The notes under the pieces are model-generated. The model was not told the origin of the DNA, searched no databases, and saw only the letters and a list, made by a program, of their open reading frames with translations. From contig NZ_CP041696.1 of NCBI RefSeq assembly GCF_007362955.1, positions 2,418,001 to 2,482,000 on the forward strand: a DNA stretch of 64,000 nucleotides, in the 5' to 3' direction. Positions 1 through 9,500 of this stretch are shown here, piece by piece. The translations under genes were made by a program, and so were the position numbers. Source of the stretch: Lysinibacillus fusiformis (GTDB taxonomy: Bacteria; Bacillota; Bacilli; Bacillales_A; Planococcaceae). Position 1 is the stretch's first letter. Every line of letters begins with the position of its first letter.

Positions 1-1356
1 CAAGCAATCATCCGTGAAGGTTTGAAAAACGTAACGGCTGGTGCAAACCCAGTAGGTATTCGTAAAGGAATCGACAAGGCGGTAGCAGCAGCTCTAACTG
101 AATTACATGCCATTTCTCGTCCAGTAAGTAACAAAGAAGAAATCGCACAAGTCGCGGCTATTTCTGCTGCTGACGAAGAAGTTGGTGAATTAATCGCAGA
201 AGCTATGGAGCGCGTTGGTAACGACGGCGTTATCACAATCGAAGAGTCAAAAGGCTTCACAACTGAGCTTGATGTTGTAGAAGGTATGCAATTCGACCGT
301 GGTTATGCATCTCACTATATGGTAACAGACACAGATAAAATGGAAGCGGTACTAGAAAACCCTTATATTTTAATTACAGATAAAAAGATTACGAACATTC
401 AAGAAGTTCTACCATTATTAGAGCAAGTGGTACAACAAGGTCGTCCACTGTTAATTATCGCTGAAGATGTTGAAGGTGAAGCTCTTGCCACACTTGTTGT
501 CAACAAACTACGTGGTACATTCAACGCTGTAGCGGTTAAAGCGCCTGGATTCGGTGATCGTCGTAAAGCAATGCTTGAGGACATCGCAATTCTTACAGGT
601 GGTCAAGTAATCACTGAAGAATTAGGATTAGATCTAAAATCTGCCGATATTACTTCACTTGGTCGCGCAGCAAAAGTTGTTGTCACAAAAGACAATACAA
701 CAATCGTAGAAGGCGTTGGCGGTGCAGATGCAGTTGAAGGTCGTATTGGTCAAATTCGTGCGCAACTTGCTGACACAACTTCAGAATTTGATAAAGAAAA
801 ATTACAAGAACGTCTTGCAAAACTTGCTGGCGGGGTAGCAGTCATTAAAGTGGGTGCTGCAACAGAAACAGAATTAAAAGAACGTAAACTCCGCATTGAA
901 GATGCTCTTAACTCTACTCGTGCAGCAGTTGAAGAAGGTATCGTTTCAGGTGGTGGTACGGCACTACTTAACGTATATGCAGCAGTTGAAAAAGCGGCTG
1001 ACGTAGTAGATGGAGACGTAGCGACAGGCGTTAAAATCGTCCTTCGCGCATTAGAAGAACCAGTTCGCCAAATTGCCAACAATGCAGGTCTTGAAGGTTC
1101 GATCATCGTGGATCGCCTAAAACGCGAAGAAATCGGTGTAGGCTTCAATGCTGCAACAGGCGAATGGGTAAACATGATGGAAGCAGGCGTAGTAGACCCA
1201 GCGAAAGTAACTCGCTCAGCACTACAAAACGCAGCATCTGTCGCAGCTCTATTCCTAACAACGGAAGCGGTAGTTGCAGACATTCCAGAACCAGCTGGTG
1301 CAGGCATGGGTATGCCTGACATGGGTGGTATGGGTGGTATGGGCGGCATGATGTAA
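1..1356 (+). CDS. groEL: Chaperonin GroEL, 3' part (5' end outside window)
   Basis: This is the 60-kDa chaperonin that forms the double-ring ATP-driven folding chamber with GroES in the cytoplasm. The frame is open from base 1, so the gene starts upstream; about 451 of the usual ~540 residues are present. The apical and equatorial signatures are visible, including the [12 protein letters not shown] segment, and the protein ends in the GGM-repeat tail typical of bacterial GroEL. The TTG at 22 is an internal leucine codon, not a start. groES and the CIRCE operator would lie outside the window. Family identity is certain from sequence. Confidence 0.98.
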   Translation, partial: QAIIREGLKNVTAGANPVGIRKGIDKAVAAALTELHAISRPVSNKEEIAQVAAISAADEEVGELIAEAMERVGNDGVITIEESKGFTTELDVVEGMQFDRGYASHYMVTDTDKMEAVLENPYILITDKKITNIQEVLPLLEQVVQQGRPLLIIAEDVEGEALATLVVNKLRGTFNAVAVKAPGFGDRRKAMLEDIAILTGGQVITEELGLDLKSADITSLGRAAKVVVTKDNTTIVEGVGGADAVEGRIGQIRAQLADTTSEFDKEKLQERLAKLAGGVAVIKVGAATETELKERKLRIEDALNSTRAAVEEGIVSGGGTALLNVYAAVEKAADVVDGDVATGVKIVLRALEEPVRQIANNAGLEGSIIVDRLKREEIGVGFNAATGEWVNMMEAGVVDPAKVTRSALQNAASVAALFLTTEAVVADIPEPAGAGMGMPDMGGMGGMGGMM

Positions 1357-1367
1357 TAAGCCGCTTG

Positions 1368-1388
1368 AACCCTTGATATATAAGGGTT
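1368..1388 (+). terminator. Weak stem-loop after groEL
   Basis: A perfect 7-bp stem (AACCCTT/AAGGGTT) with a 7-nt loop lies 12 bases after the groEL stop codon. It lacks a good T-tract, so it may stabilise the transcript end or act as a leaky terminator ahead of the stronger hairpin at 1445. Confidence 0.4.
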
Positions 1389-1444
1389 TGTATGTAAGAT
1401 GGAAGTGAAATGCTAACATTTTGCTAACAGAGTGGATTATAATC

Positions 1445-1489
1445 GAGGCTTCTCATCAGTTGTGTAAACTTTTGGGAAGCTTCTTTTTT
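1445..1489 (+). terminator. Rho-independent terminator downstream of groEL
   Basis: The stem GAGGCTTC/GAAGCTTC (one G-U pair) is followed by six Ts. It is the likely end of the groESL transcript. The rest of the 1357-1698 gap holds only a short direct repeat (see findings) and AT-rich promoter-like sequence for the next gene. Confidence 0.7.
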
Positions 1490-1698
1490 CATTTCCTTTG
1501 TTACGTGGAGGTAGACGTTCAGTTTGTATTAATAAATCATTGTTCTCGTCAACAGCTCTTTTATGATTAGGACTACATAAATTATTTTCAATGCGTTTAC
1601 TATAAAGAGGCATTCGTTTAAATCAATAAAGATTTATTGTAAATCGATAAAATTTATATTAAAATCGAATTAACAATAAATAAGTGAGGTGCTTTTTT

Positions 1699-2181
1699 AT
1701 GAAAAGAGGTTCAACACTCTTTTTAAAGATCGCTGTTATTTTTAGTGGAATTCCTGTACTTGCTTTGTGCATATTTTTCGTACCTGAAATAGCAAATTTT
1801 GCAGCAGAACTGTATCCAGATCATGAATATATCAAATATCTTGTTTTCATCGACCTGTATGCAACGGCTATCCCTTTTTACTACGCTTTGTATCAGGCTA
1901 TTAAACTTTTAAGCTATATCGATAAGAGTAAAGCGTTCTCGGAATTATCTGTTAAAGCTTTAAAGATTATTAAATATTGTGCATTTATCATTAGTGGGTT
2001 GTATGTGGTAGCCATGCCACTCTTCTATCTCATAGCGGAAATGGACGACGCCCCGGGCCTCATATTAATTGGAATGGTCTTTATTTTTGCTTCTATGGCA
2101 ATTGGAGTGTTTGCTTGGGTTCTTCAAAAGCTTTTAAAAGAGGCGATCGATATAAAATCAGAAAACGATTTAACAGTCTGA
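1699..2181 (+). CDS. DUF2975 family membrane protein (YoaS-like)
   Basis: Small integral membrane protein of about 160 residues with four hydrophobic segments (roughly residues 10-30, 45-65, 95-115 and 125-145). The length, the segments and the partner gene match the DUF2975 family (B. subtilis YoaS). I chose ATG 1699 because TGAGGTG sits seven bases upstream; the longer GTG frame from 1684 would begin inside that ribosome site. Nine bases separate it from the Xre regulator gene, the usual two-gene arrangement of this family. The molecular role of DUF2975 proteins is not established. Confidence 0.75.
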   Translation: MKRGSTLFLKIAVIFSGIPVLALCIFFVPEIANFAAELYPDHEYIKYLVFIDLYATAIPFYYALYQAIKLLSYIDKSKAFSELSVKALKIIKYCAFIISGLYVVAMPLFYLIAEMDDAPGLILIGMVFIFASMAIGVFAWVLQKLLKEAIDIKSENDLTV

Positions 2182-2190
2182 GGTGGGGAT

Positions 2191-2412
2191 ATGACGATTA
2201 TTATTAATATTGATGTGATGTTAGCAAAACGAAAAATGAGCGTAACGGAGCTTTCAGAGAGGGTTGGGATTACGATGGCGAACCTTTCTATTCTGAAAAA
2301 CGGGAAAGCAAAAGCGGTTCGTTTTTCAACATTAGAAGCGATATGTAAGGCTTTGGATTGTCAGCCAGGTGATATTTTGGAGTACAAAAGTGATGAAGAC
2401 ACGCAAGGATAA
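2191..2412 (+). CDS. Xre-family HTH regulator (YozG-like)
   Basis: A 73-residue protein that is essentially one Cro/CI-type helix-turn-helix: the recognition region VGITMANLSILKNGKAKAV lies around residues 25-43, followed by the conserved LEAICKALDCQPGDIL segment. Such minimal regulators regularly follow DUF2975 genes (B. subtilis yozG after yoaS), and here the two are probably one transcript. The GGTGGGG ribosome site lies just upstream of the ATG. The target is probably its own operon, by inference. Confidence 0.8.
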   Translation: MTIIINIDVMLAKRKMSVTELSERVGITMANLSILKNGKAKAVRFSTLEAICKALDCQPGDILEYKSDEDTQG

Positions 2413-2425
2413 TAAAGTAGGAAGA

Positions 2426-2458
2426 AGCGTTAATCCAAGAGGGATTAACGCTCTTTTT
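2426..2458 (+). terminator. Terminator after the DUF2975/Xre pair
   Basis: A perfect 11-bp stem (AGCGTTAATCC and its complement) with a five-base loop is followed by CTTTTT. Confidence 0.85.
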
Positions 2459-2510
2459 ATGGAGCTTATTATACGAGCGAGGGAGGTTAGGCGAAAATGA
2501 ACTAGTATGT

Positions 2511-2550
2511 AAAAGCCCCAATGAATTCTCCTGAATTCATTGGGGCTTTT
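2511..2550. terminator. Strong hairpin before the iron-uptake operon
   Basis: Long, near-perfect inverted repeat: AAAAGCCCCAATGAATTC and its complement around a 4-nt TCCT loop, with A- and T-runs at the two ends. It can work in both directions and insulates the downstream Fur-box promoter from readthrough. Confidence 0.7.
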
Positions 2551-2647
2551 ATTTTTCGTTATTGAGGTTGAGAAGCAACAATTTCGCGAATTTTTCTTAA
2601 ATAAAATTTCTTGTTGTATTTCATATAATAATAAATTACAATACTAA

Positions 2648-2668
2648 TGATAATGATAATCGTTATCA
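2648..2668 (+). promoter_or_regulatory. Fur box
   Basis: The 19-21 bp palindromic core TGATAATGATAATCGTTATC is a near-perfect match to the classical Fur operator (GATAATGATAATCATTATC). It lies about 35 bp before the first gene of a ferric-siderophore-type ABC operon, so iron-dependent repression by Fur is the expected control. Confidence 0.9.
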
Positions 2669-2701
2669 TTTGTAATTAGTATTGTAGATAGAGGTGGAAT
2701 C

Positions 2702-3781
2702 TTGAATAAACAAGATATAAACAGAATAGGGATGGGCAACATTTATTATGTGATTATTGTTCTTTTAATAGCCTTAATATTGTTATCCGCTGTTTTTTCT
2801 ATATCGATAGGACAAGTGAATATACCGTTCAAGCAATCTATGGACATATTATTGCATGCTATCACCAATGGACGGCTTGGATCTCTAGATAATGTCCAAA
2901 GTGAATCTTACTTGAATATTATTTTACAGGTGAGGATGCCTCGCGTTATTTTGGCATTGTTGATAGGTATAGGTCTTTCATTGTGTGGAACCGTCATGCA
3001 AGCAGTCGTGCAAAATCCGCTTGCTGACCCCTATATACTTGGCATTTCGTCAGGTGCTTCATTAGGTGCAACATTTGCCATTCTAGTTGGATTTGGTAGT
3101 AGTGCGCTTTTAGCTCAATTTGGTGTAGCGTTCGGCGCCTTTGTTGGTGCAATGTTTACGTCAATGGCAGTACTGATTTTATCGAGTATAGGCGGTAAAG
3201 CGACATCGGTAAAACTCGTTCTTTCAGGGGTTGTCATTGGTGCACTATGTAGTTCTTTCTCAAGTCTAATTATCTTTTTTGCTAATGATGCCGAAGGGAT
3301 TAAAACCGTTACATTTTGGTCTATGGGAAGCTTGGCCTCCGCAAGTTGGGAGAAAACGCCTATTATGGCAGTAGTAATTTTACTTGGTTGTGGACTGTTC
3401 CTGTTCCAACATCGCGTATTAAATACGATGCTACTAGGTGATGAGTCAGCTATTACCCTTGGTATTAATTTAAGTGTCTATCGTAAATTTTATATGATTG
3501 TCACTGCGCTTATTACAGGAACAATGGTTGCATACGCAGGAATGATTGGTTTTGTAGGTTTGATTATCCCTCATATCACAAGGGGAATTTTTGGGGCGGA
3601 TCATAAACGATTAATGCTGGGTACTTTACTTTTAGGTGGTCTTTTCATGATTTGGGCAGACATCCTGTCAAGAACATTAATACATAATGTGGAATTGCCT
3701 ATTGGAATCATTACTTCAGTTATTGGATCGCCATTATTTATCTACATGATTGTCAAAAAAGGCTACAACTTCGGAGGGTAG
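2702..3781 (+). CDS. Iron-siderophore ABC transporter permease (FecCD family)
   Basis: Polytopic inner-membrane permease of about 359 residues, the usual FecCD length. The family-specific segments VRMPRVILALLIGIGLSLCG, QNPLADPYILGISSGASLGA and GFVGLIIPHITR (the loop that contacts the ATPase) are all visible. It would move a siderophore-bound iron complex across the membrane together with the next two gene products. The start is TTG 2702, five bases after GAGGTGG; ATG 2732 is the alternative. It is first in a three-gene operon under a Fur box. The actual siderophore cannot be told from sequence. Confidence 0.92.
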   Translation: MNKQDINRIGMGNIYYVIIVLLIALILLSAVFSISIGQVNIPFKQSMDILLHAITNGRLGSLDNVQSESYLNIILQVRMPRVILALLIGIGLSLCGTVMQAVVQNPLADPYILGISSGASLGATFAILVGFGSSALLAQFGVAFGAFVGAMFTSMAVLILSSIGGKATSVKLVLSGVVIGALCSSFSSLIIFFANDAEGIKTVTFWSMGSLASASWEKTPIMAVVILLGCGLFLFQHRVLNTMLLGDESAITLGINLSVYRKFYMIVTALITGTMVAYAGMIGFVGLIIPHITRGIFGADHKRLMLGTLLLGGLFMIWADILSRTLIHNVELPIGIITSVIGSPLFIYMIVKKGYNFGG

Positions 3782-3784
3782 AAA

Positions 3785-4546
3785 ATGGAATTGACTGCAA
3801 AGGACATGGAAATAAGGATTGGGAAGAAGGATATTGTTAAAAATGTTTCAATCCTCGTAAAAAAACAACAATTTGTTGGCCTTATTGGACCAAATGGATG
3901 TGGCAAATCAACGTTATTAAAAAGTATTTATAAAAGCTTGGTTCCTCAAAAGGGGATGGTTTTTTTAGATGATTTGGATGTCTTAAAAACTTCAGAGAAA
4001 AAAATTTCTCAGCGCTTGGGTGTAGTAGGACAGTTTAATGAAATGAACTTCGATTTGACCGTACAGCAAATGGTTATGTTGGGCAGGACACCCCATAAAA
4101 AAATGCTAGAGTCGGATAAACAAGAAGATTTTGAGATAGTGGAGGAAGCTTTAACAACAACAAATTTACTTGATTACAAAAATCGTGGTTTCTTATCGTT
4201 GTCTGGTGGAGAAAAGCAAAGGGTTATTCTTGCGAGAACTATTGCGCAACAACCGAAATTCATGATTTTAGATGAACCGACGAACCACCTAGATATTCGC
4301 TATCAGATTGAAATTTTATCGTGTGTAAAAGGTTTGAACATTGGCGTACTAGCCGCCCTTCATGATTTAGAAATGGCAGCGCATTACTGCGACTATCTGT
4401 ATGCGATAAAAGATGGAGAGGTCTATGCTCACGGTACACCTGAAGAAGTTTTAACATCAGATACAATTCAAGCATTGTATCAAATAAAATGCCAAACATA
4501 TACGAATCCTGTTACAAATGGATTAAGTTTTGCTTATGGAATATAG
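3785..4546 (+). CDS. Iron-siderophore ABC transporter ATP-binding protein (FecE/FhuC type)
   Basis: Cytoplasmic ATPase of about 253 residues that energises the FecCD permease encoded three bases upstream. Walker A is GPNGCGKST (about residue 37), the signature motif is LSGGEKQR, Walker B is FMILDEPTNHLD, and the switch histidine follows in AALHDLEMA. The gene overlaps no neighbour, but the ribosome site of the lipoprotein gene lies over its stop codon, so translation is likely coupled. Part of the Fur-regulated operon. Confidence 0.93.
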   Translation: MELTAKDMEIRIGKKDIVKNVSILVKKQQFVGLIGPNGCGKSTLLKSIYKSLVPQKGMVFLDDLDVLKTSEKKISQRLGVVGQFNEMNFDLTVQQMVMLGRTPHKKMLESDKQEDFEIVEEALTTTNLLDYKNRGFLSLSGGEKQRVILARTIAQQPKFMILDEPTNHLDIRYQIEILSCVKGLNIGVLAALHDLEMAAHYCDYLYAIKDGEVYAHGTPEEVLTSDTIQALYQIKCQTYTNPVTNGLSFAYGI

Positions 4547-4556
4547 GAGGATCACT

Positions 4557-5567
4557 GTGAAAAAGAAATTATTACTTGGAATTGGTTTAGCGGCCATGTT
4601 AACATTAACAGCTTGTGGAGGGACAACTAAAAGTACCTCAAAGGTAACAGAAACGCAAGATCATTACCCATTGACGATTCAAAACTTTACGAAAGCTGAA
4701 GGTGGAACAACATGGGATAAGAAAGATCAAGTGTTTGAAAAAGCACCTGAAAGAATAATGGCTAATACTCGTCCAGCGGCAGAACTGTTATTGCATTTAG
4801 GCTTAGGCGATAAAATTGTAGGGGTAGGGGCAAACTTCGGAGAACCCGATAAATCAGTAGAAGAAGCATATTCGAAATTAAATATACTAAGTGACGAGTA
4901 TGTTGGTAAAGAAGTAACTTTAGGAACTAACCCAGACTTAGTCTTTGGACGAGGCGGTTTATTTGATAATGCAGACTGGGGTGTAGGTACAGTAGATACA
5001 CTCAATGATATGAACATTAAAACGTATGTACTAGAGTCATCTGTTACAGGCGGAACGTATGATTCTATTTATAAAGACATTGAAAACATCGGTGAAATCT
5101 TTAATGTTCAAGATAAAGCAGATAGCTTTATAAAAGAACTAAAAGACAGACAAACAGCCATTACTTCAAAATTAGAAAGCATTAAAGACCACAAAACTTT
5201 TGCTTATCTGCATACAAATGATCCAAAAGAGCTTTTTGTATATCCTGCACACGATGAAACATTCTTCAATGATGCCTTTAAAATGGTAAAGTTAGATAAT
5301 ATATTTAAGGATGAGTTAGGTGATGTAAGTGTTGAAACGCTTATTGAGTCTGATCCAGATGTTTTGATCATACCAAACTGGGATGGCTCTGACCTTGAAA
5401 AAGTGCGTGAAGCGATTTATGCGAATCCAAAGTTATCAAGCATGAAGGCAATCAAAAATAAACAAATTTATATAGTAGATTACAATTATTTGTTTGGTTA
5501 TGGTTATAACACGGTCGATGGGATGGAACTTTTAGCTAAAGAAATGTATCCAGAATTGTTTAAATAG
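4557..5567 (+). CDS. Iron-siderophore substrate-binding lipoprotein
   Basis: Extracytoplasmic solute-binding protein of the class III (FecB/BtuF) type. It has a lipoprotein signal peptide ending in a clear lipobox (LTLTAC, cysteine about residue 21), then the two-lobe periplasmic-binding domain joined by a long helix. PERIMANTRPAAELLLHLGL and PDVLIIPNW are family-typical. I chose GTG 4557 because AGGAGG lies six bases upstream; the longer frame from 4530 would begin inside the ATPase gene. The Fur box and partner genes indicate ferric-siderophore binding; the ligand is not known. Confidence 0.9.
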   Translation: MKKKLLLGIGLAAMLTLTACGGTTKSTSKVTETQDHYPLTIQNFTKAEGGTTWDKKDQVFEKAPERIMANTRPAAELLLHLGLGDKIVGVGANFGEPDKSVEEAYSKLNILSDEYVGKEVTLGTNPDLVFGRGGLFDNADWGVGTVDTLNDMNIKTYVLESSVTGGTYDSIYKDIENIGEIFNVQDKADSFIKELKDRQTAITSKLESIKDHKTFAYLHTNDPKELFVYPAHDETFFNDAFKMVKLDNIFKDELGDVSVETLIESDPDVLIIPNWDGSDLEKVREAIYANPKLSSMKAIKNKQIYIVDYNYLFGYGYNTVDGMELLAKEMYPELFK

Positions 5568-5624
5568 ATCTAGTGAAAATGAATGGAAATTTACTACAAT
5601 TACTGAAATGGTAGATAATAAAAA

Positions 5625-5670
5625 GGACTTGCCAAAAGGGTGCTAAAACTTATTGGCAAGTCCAATTTTT
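5625..5670 (+). terminator. Terminator of the iron-uptake operon
   Basis: A ten-base perfect stem (GGACTTGCCA/TGGCAAGTCC) with a 19-nt loop is followed by AATTTTTATTT. The rest of the 5568-5833 gap shows no convincing gene. Confidence 0.8.
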
Positions 5671-5789
5671 ATTTAAGGCTCTAGAGATTTAAATTATACT
5701 GTTTCTACTGTATGAAATCATGTTGAAGGAGCTTCTACAACAGTAATTAGAACATGAGAGTCGGCTACATCAGTTGGACATGAAAAGAT

Positions 5790-5824
5790 GCCCCTTTGCA
5801 GTTTATCAGATGCAAAGGGGCTTT
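5790..5824. terminator. Bidirectional terminator between convergent operons
   Basis: An 11-bp perfect stem (GCCCCTTTGCA/TGCAAAGGGGC) stands just beyond the end of the minus-strand PPTase gene. It would end that transcript and backs up the iron operon terminator on the plus strand. Confidence 0.75.
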
Positions 5825-5833
5825 ATTATCGTA

Positions 5834-6514
5834 TTAAACAAGCTCATTCCTGTTTAATATTGTTTGTTTAACAGAGGACTGTTCTCGATCCCAACAAATT
5901 GTAATAGGATGTTGTTGGTCAACATATAACGATTGTGTAAAAATGTCCTTACGCTTGCTTTTTAATTCAACTGTATCCAATGACTTTGGCGTTGCGTTTG
6001 GAAATAGTCCAGTTTTATAGATGGCTTCCTTCATTGTCCAGAGTTCGTAAAATAACTTAGATCGATCAATTTTAGAATATTGATTAATCCTATTTATTTC
6101 TCCCTCTGACATGGCATAGGCCATTACATCTTCATTTAAACATTCTATCTTTTCAACATCCACCCCAATATGACCTTGGTGGGTTAGCGCGGCGACAATC
6201 CATTCGCCAGAGTGTGAAAGATTAAAATCGCCTTGCCAACTATCTTGGTTGGCAAGATAGGGGCGACCCATCGCATTGCGAGCAATTATTGCATGTTGTA
6301 TATCCGCAAATTCGCGAATCATCCATCTAACTAGAACAGTTCCTAGTAATGCCCGTTGCCTATCCTGCCAATGCTTGTACCTTAATATTCTAAGTCGATC
6401 TTCATGGGGAAGCTTAAATAAGAATGCTTCAGATTCCCATTGTAATAATTGCGGGCCAATAGGGAGCATGAATAAGTGTACGCCACTTTTCATCGTACCT
6501 AATCTCGACATCAT
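5834..6514 (-). CDS. 4'-phosphopantetheinyl transferase (Sfp type)
   Basis: Enzyme that transfers the phosphopantetheine arm of CoA to the serine of carrier domains, converting apo-carrier proteins to the active form. The family motifs are present: GRPYL followed by FNLSHSGEWIVAAL, the GVDVEKI Mg-binding motif and WTMKEAIYKTG. At 226 residues it matches the Sfp class rather than the short AcpS class. Its ATG overlaps the stop codon of the NRPS gene by four bases (ATGA), so the two are translationally coupled and this enzyme probably activates that carrier domain. Confidence 0.93.
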   Translation of the reverse strand: MMSRLGTMKSGVHLFMLPIGPQLLQWESEAFLFKLPHEDRLRILRYKHWQDRQRALLGTVLVRWMIREFADIQHAIIARNAMGRPYLANQDSWQGDFNLSHSGEWIVAALTHQGHIGVDVEKIECLNEDVMAYAMSEGEINRINQYSKIDRSKLFYELWTMKEAIYKTGLFPNATPKSLDTVELKSKRKDIFTQSLYVDQQHPITICWDREQSSVKQTILNRNELV

Positions 6515-9500
6515 CTGACTCCTACAGGTAGTGGCTCCGGAAAATAGCCCATTTGGATGCCATAATTAATCATTGTTCGGATAAAGGTTGGATTTGGCTC
6601 TGCACAAGTGACACCCGTATTCATGAGAAATTCCTGTGTTTTATTGGTATTAAATATAAATGGTGAGTCGCTTGCTCCATCACCATCAAGCTGAGCAATA
6701 GCTAGTGATAAATACTCCTGCAATGTTTGTGAATGATCCCCGTTTAATAACCAATGTTCATACTCATCTGCGGCTATCATTTCTAACTCATAACCAAGTC
6801 CCTTCAGACCTTCAATAAAATTGAGGTATGTTAGGGGGACAGGGTTACACAGGTGGAATGTATGTCCATTCGATTTGGGCTGGCAAGCAAGTGCAACAAG
6901 CGCTTGGCTGGCATAATTTATCGGTGTAAAATCAACATGCCAGTTTGCTTCCGGCGTTTTCCCTAAACAAAGCATAGATTTAATCATTCGATAAAAAGCA
7001 TTATCATCCATATTGCGTTGGAACTTACCTGTTTCAGAGTGACAAGTTAAATTTCCTACACGGTAAATGGAAACTGGAATCCCATCTTCCACAGCATTTC
7101 TAACAAGTTTCTCTGCCTCTAACTTACTTTGGTTATAGACATTCTCAAGGAATACATCATAGTCAAAATCTCCATGAACTTGATTGTGTTCCCATTGGCT
7201 TGCAGCGAGCTCCTCTGGAATCCCAATTGTTGAGACATGATGGAAATGAACACCAGCTTTGCGTTTCGCAAGCTCAAGTAAGTACCTAGTTCCCTCAATA
7301 TTGACATCGTGAAAATGTGCAGCCGCGCCAAAATGTCTTACATCTGCACCACAATGTATAATTGCATCGATTTTTTCAGTAAGTGTACGTTCATCTTCAG
7401 TTGATAAATTGAGTGCCAGTTTCCCTAAATCACCTTGAATAACTGTTACGCGCTTATTAAGCTTAGCAACGATTGCTTCATCGAAATAAAATCGCATACT
7501 CTCTTTTAATTTTTCATCTAGTGTTACATGAGAACTTTCTCTAATCAGACAATATATATGGGCGTTTGATTTAACCAATAGCTCGTATAATACATGGCTT
7601 CCTAAGTAGCCTGTGGCACCTGTCAATAAAACAGTACGCATAGGCAATGGTTTCTTGGTCCCAGTGACTGGCAGAGCACCTGGCTCCATCAAATCCTTCA
7701 GAACCAAATCAGCGGACCGATCAGTTGTATTATTTTCTTCAGGTTGATAGTTACTCATATAGTTATCTAATTCTGCAATGGTTTGATACTGGAAGAAATC
7801 TTGTATTTTTAAAAATGGCGCATGTTTTTTTACTTGAACAAGAATTTCAAGTATTTTTAGTGAATGTCCACCAATATGAAAGAAATTATCATGAATCCCG
7901 ACACGCTCAATACCAAGTACTTGCTCCCAAGCATGCGTTAACATTCGTTGTATGGCATTTTCAGGCGCATCATAGTGACTTGCTAAAGGTGTAGCAACAT
8001 CCATCTCAGCTAATAGTTTACGATCGATTTTACCAGTAGGGGATAATGGCATTTCTAGGACTTCAATTAAGCGCTCAGGTAACATATATTCAGGTAGATT
8101 ACTTGCCAAATACTCCCGGATTTCGGCCTGTTCTACAGATATACCACCGAATACAGTGTAGTAAGCGAATAAGCTATTATTACCATCTGCCATTTTCTTC
8201 GCAAGAATTACTGCTTCTTGAATGCTAGGCTGATTGGCCAACACAGCTTCAATTTCCCCAATTTCAATTCGAAATCCTCTTACTTTGATTTGCGAATCTT
8301 TGCGACCTACAAATTCAATGACACCGCTTGGCAATAAGCGTACTAAATCACCTGTTCGATACATTAACTTCCCTGGCTCAACTGAAAATAAATGGGGAAC
8401 AAATGCTTCGGCAGTTTTTTCAGGCTGATTTAAATAACCAGCGGCTAAACCGGTACCTGCGATATATAATTCTCCAGGCTCATTGATAGGACAAAGTTGA
8501 CTTTCCTTATTGACAATATACATTTCATAATTTGCAATCGGTTTGCCAATAGGTATACTTGATTGGCTGTCTGTCACTTTATCTTTCACTCTGAAATAAG
8601 AAGACAAGACTGTACATTCTGTTGGGCCATATACATTTATAATTTCTGTACTTGTCCCAAATTTTTCTTGCCATTTTTGCAAAACGGCAGACATCAGTGC
8701 TTCTCCACCGACTGACAAATATTTAAGTGATGACAATGCATCTTTTTGCTCTATAGGCAAATACGTAGCAAGTTGAGTAAAGAAAGCATTTGGTATAGTG
8801 GCCGCCGTAACTCTTTCCCGCTCAATCATATCAGCAAATGCCTCAATCGATACCCGTTCTATACTTGTTAACATATGTAATCTAGCACCAGAGAAGAAAG
8901 CCGTAAACGTTTCCGTTATAGATGGATCAAAACTATAGGAGATAAATTGAGAAAAGACATCCTGCTCGGTAGCGTGATAAATTCTTTGATTATCCGTTAT
9001 TAAATTGATAACAGAGTAATGTCTGAGCATCGTACCTTTAGGCTTGCCCGTAGATCCTGAGGTATAAATGATATAGGCTAAATCAACAGGATCTAAATCG
9101 ATGTTGATATTCTCTGTTGAAAATGTTTCTTCCATTTGATTCAGTGTAAAAACTGTGCGAGAGTGAAAATCGCTATGTAGTAAATCATCAAGTAATTGAG
9201 TATGTTCAACTTTGGTTAATATAAATGGAGCACCTGTATCGTTCAATAGATAATGACAACGTTCTTGCGGATAGCTCGGATCAATGGGCACATATACGCC
9301 ACCAGCCTTCAAAATACCTAGCAGGCTAATCACAGTTTCCTTGCATCGCTCCATCACAATCGCTACATAATCGCCTTTTTGTAGCCCATTAGCTACCAGC
9401 ATATGTGCAATTTGATTGGAGCGCTCATTTAGCTGACGATAAGTCATCGTACCACCATCAAACGACAATGCAATTCTATTTGCAAACAGTGCAGCTGATT

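Noticed and set aside
2288-2521. 77-aa minus-strand ORF
   Set aside because: Runs antisense to the Xre gene and through two terminators.
5568-5833. Possible short peptide gene between iron operon and PPTase gene
   Set aside because: Only short frames without ribosome sites; the region is explained by two terminators.
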